Assembly (NCBI GenBank): GCA_034620365.1
Contig: JAQGEQ010000365.1
Coordinates: forward strand, 1-64,000
Direction: 5' to 3'
DNA: 64,000 bases
DNA from: Pegea sp. RAD2-039
Taxonomy: Eukaryota > Chordata > Thaliacea > Salpida > Salpidae
A model generated the notes under the pieces. That model was not told where the DNA came from, searched no databases, and saw only the letters and a program-made list of their open reading frames with translations. Positions 1-10,250 of the stretch are shown here, one piece after another. A program made the translations under genes and the position numbers. Each line of letters starts with the position of its first letter. Positions within the stretch are counted from its first letter, which is position 1.

Positions 1-155
1 CCTGTAACCCTAACCCCGTAACTATAACCTTGTAACTCTAACCCTGTAACCCCAACCAAGTAAACCTAACCCTATAACGCTAACCCCATAACCCTGAATC
101 TGTAACCCTAACCCCGTAACGCTAACGCTGTAACGCTAACCTCGTAAACCCTATT
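1..155. repeat. Degenerate telomere-like array
   Basis: The first 155 bases are built from CCCTAA-like hexamers alternating with octamers such as CCCTGTAA, CCCCGTAA and CCCCATAA. This is the C-rich strand of a TTAGGG-type telomere with many variant units, oriented as expected for a left chromosome end. The units are too diverged for an active telomere and look like proximal variant repeats. The array stops near 155 and unique AT-rich DNA follows. Confidence 0.75.
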
Positions 156-1859
156 ATCAGTTTATATAAACAGTTTTTGCAGGATCCTTTGTAATTGTCA
201 ATTTAGCAATGAGTTTGTCAACTGTTACCTCAATGTTTAAAGAATGCTTTCATAGTTGTGAATAATAAACTTATTAAAAACATTATAACAAACGCAACAA
301 ATAAATAATTTTTGAACAATTTATATTTAGTGTTTGTTCCATTTGTAAAGTAATTCAAGAAAACACTAAACATTGCATAAAGTTTGGTTTAAACTATTTT
401 AAATTTAATCTTACAGAATTAACTTACTAGAAAAGTATTTTTTTTTTAAATTATGTAAATTTGTTATATAGAAAATTTTTTTAACTCTTAGAATGTGTAA
501 TGATTCAAAATAATTTGACCGAAAAAAACGATAACTAGTATAAATAGTGAGTCATAAATATAGTTATTTATTTATTCAAACTATTTTATTTCTGTAAAAC
601 CATCTGTTTGCAAAATATAAACGAGTTTTCAAGTTAAAAGGATTAAAAATTTTATAGTTGTAATAAGAAGAAAAGTCATGAAGTCCAGTACTTTAAATAA
701 TGATATCAGAAAATAAATGATAATTAAAGACAATTGATAAATAAATTTTGCTCTTACCTTTAGTTGTAGATTGAAAACTAAGAATCATAAGCAGTAGTTT
801 GGGCAAGTTATAACTTTCTCATACAATTAGAAATTACCTTTAGAATAAATTAGCTTAAATGTTTATAAGCTATTAAAAACTCTCTTTAGAAAAAAAAAAC
901 TAGTAATATTAATTAAATTATTCATTACAAAATTATTAGCAAAGAATGAATTTATTTTTTAACAAGAGTATTTACATTTTTTAGATAAGATTAATAAAAT
1001 AAATTTGTAAAAAATGTTTGGAATCCTTCAATATATTCTGTAAAATAATCTGCAGTATAAGGCCATTTGATTGTACATCTGCTAGCGACTAGTCATGGGT
1101 GAATATCTTGCAAAGATTATTTTTTAGACTATAAGCCTTAATAGTTTTTGATGTCTAATTATCTAGTTACTCTGTTTTATGGTTAGATCAAATTTTAAAT
1201 TACTTTTTAGAAAATAAAATTGTTTAAATGGTGTCTTATTTAGTTTCTAAGTTATATCTAAATTATCATAGTTAATTTAAACCAAACTAATTTCTTATAG
1301 GGTTAGTAAACTTTTATTAAAATAAATTTTTATAAGCCTGTTAAGTTCTTTTACTGCAAACTTTCGTTAATAATCTTTTAAGTTTTTTATCCTTTTTTTT
1401 AATTTCTATAATTATTTATAAACGTTTTCGAAATTCAATGTTCTTTCTTCCAAGACTAATTACTTTTTTTGACAATTTGAAATCACTGGTAAATTTTGAA
1501 ACTTAGATATTTAATATTAAAAAAAAAGAAAATATTTCATAACACAATATCTGTTGGCAGATATTTTGTAAACAAATTCTTTACTTTAACATAATAAACA
1601 GTTCAAGCAAAGAAAATATTTTTGGCAAAAGTAGTAGTAAAAATAAATAGTGTACAACTATTCATCAATGTTTTTCCTTTAATTTTAGTGTGACCTTATT
1701 TATGATCTGTAAAATTTCATCTTATTTAAATAAATAAATTCATCAATTTTATATTAAGTTTTTCTGTTTAAAATCTCAGTTAAGTTGTTTGACAGGACTT
1801 TACAGGGTTAAGTTGTTTGACAGGGAAAAATCTGTAGAGTACTTTTTGATGTTATCATA
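156..1859. other. AT-rich intergenic DNA, no gene seen
   Basis: About 1.7 kb of AT-rich sequence with frequent stops on both strands. A short direct repeat, 'ttaagttgtttgacagg', occurs twice at about 1,780-1,825 just upstream of the coiled-coil ORF and may lie in its promoter or 5' UTR. I see no RNA gene or conserved coding frame. Confidence 0.6.
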
Positions 1860-3350
1860 ATGTGGAATTCTTCAGGTGAAATGTATAAGCAGCAACAAGA
1901 AGAAAGACGTCGTCAACAAGAAGAAAAACGTCGTCGACAAGAAGAAAAATGTCGTCAACAAGAAGAAAAACGTCGTCAACAAGAAGAAAAACGTCGTCAA
2001 CAAGAAGAAAAACGTCGTCAACAAGAAGAAAAACGCCGTCAACAAGAAGAAAAACGTCGTCGACAAGAAGAAAAATGTCGTCAACAAGAAGAAAAACGTC
2101 GTCAACAAGAAGAAAAACGTCGTCAACAAGAAGAAAATCGACTTCGTAGGCAGGAACAGCAAGAAAGACTTCAACGAGAAAGAGAAGAAAAGGAGAGAAT
2201 AAAGCGTCTAGCTGAGTTTCATCTAATGCAACAAGCATCAGCAAATAACCGACAAAGAGAAACGATGCGTCGACAACAAGAACTAGAAAATCGTCGATTA
2301 CAAGAAGAAAAGTTTCGTCAACAAGAAGAAAAGCGCCTTCAACAAGAAGAAAAACGTCGTCAACAGGAAGAAAACCGTGTTCAACGTGAACAAGAGAAGA
2401 TGCGTCGACAAGAAGAAGAAAAGGAGGTACTTCGTCAGCATTACGAACAAAATCGTCGTGAACGAGAAGAAAGACGTCGACAACAACAAGAAGAAAAAAG
2501 TCGTCAACAAGAAGAAAGACGTCGTCAACAAGAAGAAAGACGTTATCAACGTGAGCAAGAAAACTTTAGAAAACAAGAAGAAATACGTCGTCAACAGGAA
2601 GAAAAACGTGTTCAACGTGAGCAAGAAAAGATGCGTCGACAAGAAGAAGAAAAGGAGGTACTTCGTCAGCATTACGAACAAAATCGTCGTGAACGAGAAG
2701 AAAGACGTCGACAACAAGAAGAAGAAAAGCGTCGTGAACAGGAAGAAAAACGTGTTCAACGTGAACGAGAAAAGATGCGTCGACAAGAAGAAGAAAAGGA
2801 GGTACTTCGTCAGCATTACGAACAAAATCGTCGTGAACGAGAAGAAAGACGTCGACAACAAGAAGAAGAAAAGCGTCGTGAACAGGAAGAAAAACGTGTT
2901 CAACGTGAACGAGAAAAGATGCGTCGACAAGAAGAAGAAAAGGAGGTACTTCGTCGGCATTATGAACAAAATCGTCGTGAACGAGAAGAAAGAAGTCGAC
3001 AACAACAAGAAGAAAAACGTCGTCAACAAGAAGAAAGACGTCAACAACAAGAAGAAGAAAAACGTCGTCAACAAGAAGAAAGACGTTATCAACGTGATCA
3101 AGAAAACTTTAGAAGACAAGAAGAAATACGTCGTAAACAAGAAGAAAAACGTGTTCAACGTGAACAAGAAAAGATGCGTCGACAAGAAGAAGAAAGCGAG
3201 GTAGTTCGTCAGCATAACGAACAAATTCGTCGTGAACAAGAAGAAAGACGTCGACAACAAGAAGAAGAAAAAAGTCGTCGACACGAAGAAAGGCTACGAA
3301 GACTCACTGCTGGGAAAGTTACTAACAAATTTCACAGCAACATGTTTTGA
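1860..3350 (+). CDS. Repetitive Q/E/R-rich coiled-coil protein (trichohyalin-like composition)
   Basis: Single uninterrupted ORF of 496 residues starting MWNSSGEMYK. Residues about 10-95 are a tandem array of seven-residue units of the RRQQEEK type (21 bp each). After a short less regular stretch, residues about 150-470 carry a longer repeat around the motif RRQEEEKEVLRQHYEQNRRE, present five times with small changes. Composition is almost only R, Q, E and K, predicting one long charged alpha-helix. The last 15 residues (AGKVTNKFHSNMF end) are non-repetitive. Other frames, also on the antisense strand, are open only because the codons are repeated. No catalytic domain is visible and the function is unknown. 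The start is favoured because a decayed paralogue at 8,681 (minus strand) begins with the same MWNS. Pieces of this gene (about 2,097-2,183) recur in the chimeric repeats at 9.9-14.5 kb. It may be a real expressed gene or a minisatellite-expanded subtelomeric ORF. Confidence 0.6.
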   Translation: MWNSSGEMYKQQQEERRRQQEEKRRRQEEKCRQQEEKRRQQEEKRRQQEEKRRQQEEKRRQQEEKRRRQEEKCRQQEEKRRQQEEKRRQQEENRLRRQEQQERLQREREEKERIKRLAEFHLMQQASANNRQRETMRRQQELENRRLQEEKFRQQEEKRLQQEEKRRQQEENRVQREQEKMRRQEEEKEVLRQHYEQNRREREERRRQQQEEKSRQQEERRRQQEERRYQREQENFRKQEEIRRQQEEKRVQREQEKMRRQEEEKEVLRQHYEQNRREREERRRQQEEEKRREQEEKRVQREREKMRRQEEEKEVLRQHYEQNRREREERRRQQEEEKRREQEEKRVQREREKMRRQEEEKEVLRRHYEQNRREREERSRQQQEEKRRQQEERRQQQEEEKRRQQEERRYQRDQENFRRQEEIRRKQEEKRVQREQEKMRRQEEESEVVRQHNEQIRREQEERRRQQEEEKSRRHEERLRRLTAGKVTNKFHSNMF

Positions 3351-3594
3351 TATTTAAAGAAGAAATATAATAAATGATAAATATGAGAAATCTTAGAAAG
3401 CTAACATTAGAAGCTAAATATTTTTCTTTGATGTTATTTTAAAGCTTTCTGAATTTATGTTTGCATCAAAATTTAACAAAGTTTTTTGACTTTGTAAATA
3501 AATGAGTTTATGAATATTTGCAGTTTTTCAACCAAAGTAAAACTATATTTTGTAATATTTTTGCTGAAAATCTTAATCGAAACAAAGATTTTTA

Positions 3595-4855
3595 TATTAC
3601 AATAAGCGCGACAGAGAGTGCATGAAAAATCACCAATTGCTAACACATATTCAAACAAATAATATCTATTTTGTATAATTTATTTATAAATTTAGAAAGT
3701 AAAAGATGTTACACATGGTATTTCAGTAGTTGCCAAAACATATAAAAGTGAACTATTATACAGAGTGCTAATAATATAAGAAATAGAAAAAGAAACACAG
3801 TTTAGAAATGGCAGTGTTGAAATACCAATCTCCTAAATTTTGTCTGAACAGATACAATTTTTTTTGTATCATCAACTTGATATGGAATCCATTCACTGAT
3901 ATTGTATTGAAGAATTGGACAACGTACAATTTGAAGAAATTTATAAAGAAGTATGGATCCTTAGAAGTAAAGGTTTTTCTTATATAGTAGACAAGGTTGA
4001 TTGCTTTTGCACAGATTATGAAAACATAAATGTGCATTTTAAAGTCAGATCAAATGATAATGATAAGGTCTTGCACCAAAAATATTAGTGGAGTAATAAA
4101 TCCATTCATTGAATATTGGTTCAGTGAATGCGTAGTTGGTTAACGAGATAAACTTATAAGTTCAGGCTTTGTGGGCTGGATTCTGAGCTACAAATTCGTA
4201 GACCAGTTTTCTACAGTGTGTAGTGCAGTTTGAATTTTTAAAGGATTAAAGGATAATAGCTTAATGTCATCTGTAAATACAAACACACTGACATCATCTA
4301 TTGCTGTAAGTCGTCTGATGAAGTCTTCAGTGAAAAATAAAAAGATATGGGGCACCGAACGGAAACCTGAGGAACACAACTGTTGTTAAATAAGAAGGAC
4401 CACGAGTTTGTCTGTATTTAACTAATAAGTAATTTTTAATGCACTGTAAGATAAAGCTATTGGCTTTTAACTTTTATAAAACAATAATTAGCTTTTTTCG
4501 GACAGAATCGAAGGCTTTAGCAAAATTAAGATATATGATACCACAAGGAGTATTACTTCTATACCGCAATGTAAGCTCATTAAGAAAAGTGAGATGAGTT
4601 AAGCAAGATATCTGTTTTATAGAACCGTGTTGGACATTAGTTATTAGTTGGTGCTCCATTAAATGACTGGTCATATGATTGTCAATGATCTATCATCTCA
4701 GAGATTTTAGAGTAGATAAGAGAAGAAATTCCATAAGTTAAAAAAAGCTATCAAATTGATTTAGCAACTCAGCTTTATTTTCTGGTTGCATCACAAGCTG
4801 ATTGCTGTTATCAAGTAAGGGAGGTCTTTGAGATCGCGCCTTAAGCTAAGATTAG
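3595..4855 (-). mobile_element. Decayed LINE copy (CR1/Jockey-like), minus strand
   Basis: Minus-strand frames match the intact LINE at 15,955-18,610 in pieces: the reverse transcriptase segment with YLNFAKAFDSV at about 4,500-4,560, the VFTDDIKLLS segment (the YADD box, decayed) near 4,270, KTFTSKDPYFFINFFKLY near 3,940, and the pre-RT stretch at about 4,755-4,855. A weak copy of the element's 3' tail lies near 3,600-3,655. Frameshifts and stops are frequent, so the copy is dead. Confidence 0.8.
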
Positions 4856-5320
4856 ATTTAGAGGCAGTAAAAAGAGGCAACATTCAAAAGACAAAGTAAA
4901 AGAAACGCTAAAACTATAGATATAAATATAGAGAGGCAAGATTATTCAGAGGACAATATCAAAAATTAAAAAATAAAGTAAATTAAGAGGCATTAAATAA
5001 AAATGCAGTAATAAAGTGGCGAGATAATCACAGGCGAAAATTAAAAGACAAAATAACAGAAGCGCTTACATAAACTAGTGCAAAAAAATTAAAAAATAAA
5101 GAAAGGCAGTAATTTAAAAGGTAATAAGGCAAGAGGCAGTAACAAAGAGGCAATAACAAACAAACTAAAAGAAAGGCAATTATTTAAACGAAAGATTACA
5201 AAAATTCTAAATAAGGAAATTTAGTAAACTAAAAGGCAATAAATAAATAGGCAGTAATAAAATGGCGAGATGAAGACAGGCAATAATAATATTAAGCAAA
5301 AACATGTGATTCTACTGGCC
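4856..5320. repeat. Purine-rich degenerate repeat (GGCARTAA-like)
   Basis: A cryptic short repeat in which 'aggcaataa', 'aggcagtaa' and 'agaggcaa' recur many times among A-rich filler. No coding frame survives. It separates the dead LINE from the rDNA fragment. Confidence 0.5.
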
Positions 5321-5545
5321 GTGACTTCATAACTACCAAGCAGTTTGCAGCGCCTCTGATCCCCTCAATCTTAGTGGATGAAGGGGTTTAATGCCTTGAA
5401 TTTGACGTTCTCTCTAACCAAAGCAGGAACTTGCTGCTGCGAGCGTTTCTGCGCAGATAGTCCCAATCTCTAATTTCTCTAACTTCTGTATTCCTATCCG
5501 ACTTCAACGCCTCTACCTTTCCATAGGGAATTCTAAAGTTCTTTC
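5321..5545 (-). other. ITS2-like rDNA spacer
   Basis: Sequence directly downstream of the 5.8S gene on the minus strand, with higher GC than its surroundings. By position it is ITS2. I do not see a recognisable 28S 5' end before similarity is lost near 5,320. Confidence 0.55.
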
Positions 5546-5716
5546 CATTTAGGGCCTCATGGTACCCGTTCCCTGTTTCTACCAAATCAGATGAGAGACC
5601 GCAATTTGCGTTCAGAATATCGATGCTCAATGTGTCCTGCAATTCACATTACTTCTCGCAGCTGGCTGCGTCCTTCATCGACGCTCGAACCGAGTGATTC
5701 ACCGCTAGGAGATCTG
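5546..5716 (-). rRNA. 5.8S rRNA (isolated rDNA fragment)
   Basis: The minus strand reads AGCGGTGAATCACTCGG, then TCGATGAAGGACGCAGC and AATGTGAATTGCAGGACACA, which are the universally conserved 5.8S segments in order. It is flanked by ITS1 and ITS2 in the correct order. This is one displaced piece of an rDNA unit and not a working locus, because 18S is cut off 32 nt upstream of ITS1 and 28S is absent. The 3' boundary is approximate. ORFs in this stretch are chance frames. Confidence 0.9.
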
Positions 5717-5993
5717 CTTTTACTTCACAACACAACGACAAAGAGATAGTTCAGCGTTTGAATTGAATCGGGTGTAGGAACCAGGTCTTACAGCGGTCGA
5801 ACTCCGCCCGGGAGCCAAACCAAAAGCCCGATCGACCGTACTTCAAGTCACTATAAACTGTGACACCCGACTGGCTGCAGGCCGACCGCAAGATCGACCC
5901 ACCTCAACGGTTCATACAAGAGCTCGACCCTCCCGACCCCATCCTCGCAAGGGCGTTGCCACGGAGCCAACAGAGTCACACTCTCGATACCGA
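5717..5993 (-). other. ITS1 rDNA spacer
   Basis: A GC-raised stretch lying exactly between the 3' terminus of 18S and the start of 5.8S on the minus strand, hence ITS1. An 82-residue plus-strand ORF here is spurious. Confidence 0.8.
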
Positions 5994-6025
5994 TAATGAA
6001 CCTTCCGCAGATTCACCTACGGAAA
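5994..6025 (-). rRNA. 3' terminal 32 nt of 18S rRNA
   Basis: The minus strand reads TTTCCGTAGGTGAATCTGCG and then GAAGGTTCATTA, the canonical 3' end of eukaryotic 18S rRNA. Upstream of it (above 6,025) the sequence is unrelated, so the rDNA fragment starts here with an abrupt breakpoint. Confidence 0.9.
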
Positions 6026-6392
6026 GATTTTATGATGATGAAGAAATTAACAGTAAATCATCTGATGATTTCGTTTGTGGATCAATCTTTTTACTTGGTT
6101 CAAACTAAATTAATAAATCTAGCTAAATTCGGCAAAAACTCTTGTAAATTCTAACTGTAACATAAACGTTAAATGCTCTTGTAATTTATAACATAAATAA
6201 CAGCGGTAAGCTAACGAAAAGTAGTTCATCAGTAAATGAATTGCTAAATAGATATGGTTATATCGGTTTGAAGTACTTGAGCAATATCGAACAAAGCTAA
6301 CATAATGCTTGTTACTATTGATTTCTAAATTGTTAGTTAAAAGCTTTATAATCTGGTGGATTTTAGAAGAACCGATAAACATTAAATTAGAT
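6026..6392. other. Gap between rDNA fragment and histone H1
   Basis: Starts with a short GATGATGAAG-like low-complexity stretch at the rDNA breakpoint, then ordinary AT-rich sequence that would be the H1 3' UTR and flank. No gene seen. Confidence 0.5.
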
Positions 6393-6951
6393 TTACTTTT
6401 TACCAGCTGCCTTTTTAGAAGCAGTATTTTTTAACTGCAAGTCTCCTTACATTTGCTTTGGACTTGGAAGTTGTTTTCTTGATGGTGAGTTTTTTAGTAG
6501 ATAAGGATTTCTTTACGACTTTTTTGGGCGAATTCTTGGCTGGGGAATTTGGCTTTTTAATAGTTTTTTTTGTCACCATCTTTTTTGCTGTTGTTGTTTG
6601 TTTCTTAGCAACAGCTGTTTTTTGAACCTTAACAACTGGTTTTTTTCCAACTTTAGCAAGTTTGAAAGAACCAGAAGCACCTTTACCTGATGTCTGAACA
6701 GATAAACCAGAAACAACAGCTTTTACTAACGCTTGTTTAACATACTGATCACAATCATCACTGACTTTGTTATTATCTTTAACATACTTAACAATAGCTT
6801 GGCGTGAGGAACCTTTCCTATCTTTCAAAGCAACTACTGCATCTGTGATCATTTCCTTATAAGTAGGATGATCTGATGCTTTCTTAGTTGGCTTTTTTGA
6901 AACAACTGGAGAAGTCTTTACCGCTATTTTGTAATTTTTAAAAGTTTTCAA
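6393..6951 (-). CDS. Linker histone H1 (globular H15 domain), 5' exon missing or unidentified
   Basis: Minus-strand frame with a clear winged-helix H15 domain (HPTYKEMITDAVVALKDRKG, the GSSRQAIVKYV helix, and KGASGSFKL near its end) followed by a K/S/T/P-rich tail with SPAK and SPKK motifs, the standard H1 plan. H1 binds the nucleosome dyad and linker DNA. No ATG lies in frame upstream; the frame is open to a TAG near 6,993 and contains AG acceptors (ACAAAATAG, ACTTCTCCAG), so a short first exon probably lies upstream or has been lost. Near the 3' end the frame runs to ...VKKYCF stop at 6,415. Removing 16 nt (6,435-6,450), which begin GTAAGG and end TTGCAG, restores a typical tail, NTASKKAAGKK, ending at 6,393. 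A one-base deletion in the adjacent A-run would give nearly the same result. The gene sits between two rDNA fragments in the subtelomeric mosaic and could be a pseudogene. Confidence 0.8.
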
Positions 6952-7254
6952 ATTTATGTAATTTATACTAACTATTTCAGACGTTAACTAAACGTTTAAA
7001 TAATGCATTTTATGTAAAGCTAAGTTTTTATATAAAATTTTTTTAATATTATTTGAAACAGAACTACTTATTGAAGTAACTAGATAAAATGTAAAAAGTC
7101 TACTTTTAATTGATGTAAAACTTTCGTTGTGAAGTTGATCCATTTTGTTGTGCAGTTTTACCAATAAGTTAATAATTTCATTCAACAATCTGTTCTTGAC
7201 TTTTACTGAAAATATTTGTAGGCAAAGAAAAATTTAAAAAAAAATTTACGATAA

Positions 7255-7497
7255 CGTGATGTTCCAGAAAAAGTTGAATCGTTGTAACATTACCAACACT
7301 ATCATTTCTAAACTGTGAATTTTTCCCTTTTATGTAATTATTCACTGCTATATGCCTTGAAGACTAACGAAATACCACGTGTTACATCTTTTGCTTTCCG
7401 TCTTTTTGATTTAATAAACGTTATTTGTGAGAATGTGTGTTAGCGAGAGGTAGTCTGTTCAGACACCCTCCTTCGCATTTATTGTAATAAGTAAATA
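7255..7497 (+). mobile_element. LINE 3' end, truncated
   Basis: Carries the last few codons of the LINE ORF in decayed form, its 3' UTR, and the diagnostic tail 'gtgagaatgtgtgttagcg', 'agaggt...' and 'ctccttcgcatttattgtaa', ending in an AATAAGTAAATA run. It is inserted in plus orientation, opposite to the 16-kb copy. 5' truncation is typical of target-primed reverse transcription. Confidence 0.85.
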
Positions 7498-8409
7498 GCT
7501 GATAATACTCAATATAATAAATTAGAAGTAAAAACATTTAAATTTACTCTTCTAGTAAACAAGTAATAGAACAAAAATATCTTAAAATAATAACTTATGT
7601 TTTTTTTGTACATTTTATCAGAAATTTTGTCTTCAAGCTTCGAGAAAACATTGGCTCGTTTTTATAATCAAAGCGATGTTAAAAATATAATAATAATCTT
7701 GTAATGCTTCAATAAGTTTTTGGTAGAGTTTATAAAATTGTTAAAATTGTTGGTTTCCAGTAGTCTCATCTTGATGTGTTTTCAGTTAGACTTTTTACTT
7801 ATGAACTATTTTGATTTCATTCTTTAATCGACTTCCGCTTTCAAGATGTTGCTGAACCATAAGTTCAGAATGCTTGTTGGCATCTGATCAAGAAACTGAA
7901 GATAGAAATTGAGCAGATAAATCTACTTGGAGCTAGAATATAGTCACGTGTCAAAGTACGGTTTCACCTACTTTTAGTTGATAGTCTTTTTGTGTTTCAA
8001 AAATTTAGTTCATTCAGAAGATAACTAGAATTGATAATAACTTACTGGTTCCAGTGGTTTTTATGTTTGGTACAAAGTAGAAACTTTTATGGGTAGAATG
8101 GTTGATGAGTTTTCTTTAATAATTTTCAATATGTACTCATTGTTCCACAAGCACAAAGCGCGTTCAGTTGGTCTTTCTACGAAGAGTTCGTTATCAATAA
8201 ATAATTTACTTTATTCTCTGTTGAACTTTTCAACTAGTTTTAGAAGGTTTCAAATTGTTTTTTTTTTCACAATTTTATGAAAGAACTTTTACTTGAAAAT
8301 GAGAACACATTTTGCTAGCTGCTGAAAAGGTCTTTTTTAAACCAATTCAAATTGAGCTGGCTCCATATTATTCAGTATCCCTTCAATTTCAGAAAGAAAA
8401 AGTACTTCC
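7498..8409. other. AT-rich sequence without a supported gene
   Basis: About 0.9 kb with only short frames. A 63-residue plus-strand ORF at 8,089-8,280 has no recognisable motif and codon use like its surroundings, so I do not call it. Confidence 0.5.
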
Positions 8410-8681
8410 TTAGCACTGCATGTTTGTGGCCAGAATTTTAGAATACCTTGAATCACTTGCAAGCATTAAGTTCATTATAAAATGCTTAAAAAGGTTAAAC
8501 TTCCCGCTTTGGGTTAATTTACGTCTTTCTAAGATGTTTTGTTGTCTTTCTTTTTCTTTTTGATGACGTTTTTCTTGCTCTTCGCGATGCTTATCATTTT
8601 CTTGTTGGCAACGAGCTGCTTCTTGTTGTTTACATATTTCCTCTTATCGTCGTTTTGCAAAATTGTTGTGGAATTCCACAT
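8410..8681 (-). pseudogene. Broken paralogue of the Q/E/R coiled-coil gene
   Basis: The minus strand starts ATG TGG AAT TCC (MWNS), as in the 1,860 gene. After one frameshift the frame reads KQQEAARCQQENDKHREEQ and then KRHQKEKERQQN before losing the repeat and stopping near 8,410. It is far less repetitive than the 1,860 gene, so it shows what a non-expanded member of this family looks like. The frameshift and loss of pattern suggest a pseudogene; a spliced short gene is possible. Confidence 0.6.
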
Positions 8682-8825
8682 TTTGGTAAGAAATAAAAAA
8701 CTTTCAAACTTGTACGAAAGAAGTGTTGCTAAGCAATTCAACCTAAATTGGAAACAGCTAAAGTTGCTACAAAAAAAACAATTATATTTTTCGGGTTGAT
8801 AATAAAATTTAATTTTTTATAAAAT

Positions 8826-8951
8826 AAACCCGACCTCCGTTCAGAAAGTGACGTTCAACCCACGTTGAACCGCGCCAACAGAGTCGATACCGTCGTTGCC
8901 GACTACGCTGTGGCTAATCAGAAGATCATTGACTAAACTAATCAATCGCTG

Positions 8952-8988
<37 letters not shown>

Positions 8989-9463
8989 ATCAACACGAGC
9001 TGTTGACTCGCGCTTACTGGGAATTCCTCGTTCAAGGGAAACAATTGCAAATCCCTAGCACGACCGCGGTTCAACGGATTACCCAGTTCTTTCGAACCAG
9101 GACTTTTAAAGCACGAGGTCAGTGTAGCGCGCATGCGGCCCCGAACATCTAAGGGCATCACAGACCTGTTATTGCTCAATCTCGTGTGGCTAAACGCCAC
9201 TAGTCCCTCTAAGAAGTCCGACTCCGCCGCCATTGGCGGTGAAGCGACTATTTAGCAAGTAAGAGTCTCGTTCGTTATCGGAATTAACCAGACAAATCGC
9301 TCCACCAACTAAGAACGGCCATGCACCACCACCCAGAGAATCAATCTCAATCCTCGCTGTTTCCGGACCGGGTGAGATCCCTAGTGTTGAGTCAAATTAA
9401 GCCGCAGGTTCCACTCCTGGTGGTGCCCTTTTGTCAATTCGTTTAAGTTTCAGCTTTGCAACT
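8826..9463 (-). rRNA. 18S rRNA fragment (3' third, antisense to the given strand)
   Basis: The plus strand contains GACGGGCGGTGTGTACAAAG, the universal small-subunit reverse-primer site, followed by other conserved 18S blocks up to CCTTTTGTCAATTCGTTTAA near 9,440. On the minus strand this is an 18S segment from the 'AAACTTAAAGGAATTGACGG' region to the variable last helix. The 5' part of 18S is missing and the last about 100 nt are replaced. It joins LINE sequence at GCAAC (9,459-9,463). It is a truncated fragment and not a functional rRNA gene. ORFs called here are artefacts. Confidence 0.92.
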
Positions 9464-9945
9464 CAGCTTTATTTTCTGGTTCCATCGCAAGCTGGTTGCT
9501 GTTATCAATTACGGGAGGTATTTGAGATCTCGCCTTAAGCTTGCGATTTATGAAACCAGCAAACGTTTTCTTGCAAGGTAAAGATAAAACTGAACTTTCT
9601 CTTCTTAAATAGAAATTAGATTTCTTGTAAACTATATAACCTGCAAACTACAGCAAATACAATTTGTAAAATCTACGATTATCGTCAATCAAACTTTCTC
9701 GAAATACAAAATTTTTCTATTTAATGATTTCAGTGGTTGACGAGAAATTGAAAATTTCTGATCATTCATTTCTGAACATCAATGAAATTGAAATAAAAAT
9801 ATCTACAAATTGAAAAAAAGGAAAAATAAAGAACTTCAAGTTGCTGATTACTCGCTCAGTTTAAAAACATCTGAAACAAAAATATCTTCAAATTATAAAG
9901 AAAGTATCAAAAAGTTTTTAAAAATTGTTAAAAACAAAATGTAAT
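9464..9945 (-). mobile_element. Internal LINE segment joined to 18S
   Basis: Matches the minus-strand LINE region 17,765-18,050 (the pre-RT part of the ORF and its upstream flank), then a degenerate copy of the sequence found at 18,455-18,610. The join to 18S at GCAAC uses bases shared by both partners. The piece comes from the middle of the LINE, so this is a recombination product and not a LINE insertion end. Confidence 0.75.
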
Positions 9946-10207
9946 TGTCGGCAAGAAGAAAAACGTCGTCAACAAGAAGAAAATCGACTTCGTAGGCAGG
10001 AACAGCAGGAAAGACTTCAACGAGAATTAAGACTATTTAGTAAGACTATTTAGCAAGTAAGAGTTTCGTTCGTTATCGGAATTAACCAGACAAATCGCTC
10101 CACCAACTAAGAACGGCCATGCACCACCACCCACAGAATCAATCTCAATCCTCGCTGTTTCCGGACCGGGTGAGATCCCTAGTGTTGAGTCAAATTAAGC
10201 CGCAGGT

Positions 10208-10250
<43 letters not shown>

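Noticed and set aside
1855..3284. Long antisense and alternate-frame ORFs (poly-L/F/T and poly-K/N) over the coiled-coil gene
   Set aside because: Caused by the 21-bp repeat; only the plus frame with R/Q/E coiled-coil composition has a non-repetitive start, end and a paralogue.
8841..9233. ORFs of 130 and 61 residues at 8.8-9.2 kb, and 84- and 82-residue ORFs at 5.4-6.1 kb
   Set aside because: They overlie antisense 18S, 5.8S and ITS sequence and have no protein features.
8826..9463. Functional 18S rRNA gene
   Set aside because: Only the 3' third is present, the extreme 3' end is replaced and the 5' side is joined to a LINE.
9464..9945. R-element style LINE insertion into 18S rDNA
   Set aside because: The LINE sequence at the 18S junction is internal to the ORF, not its 3' tail, so it is not an insertion endpoint.
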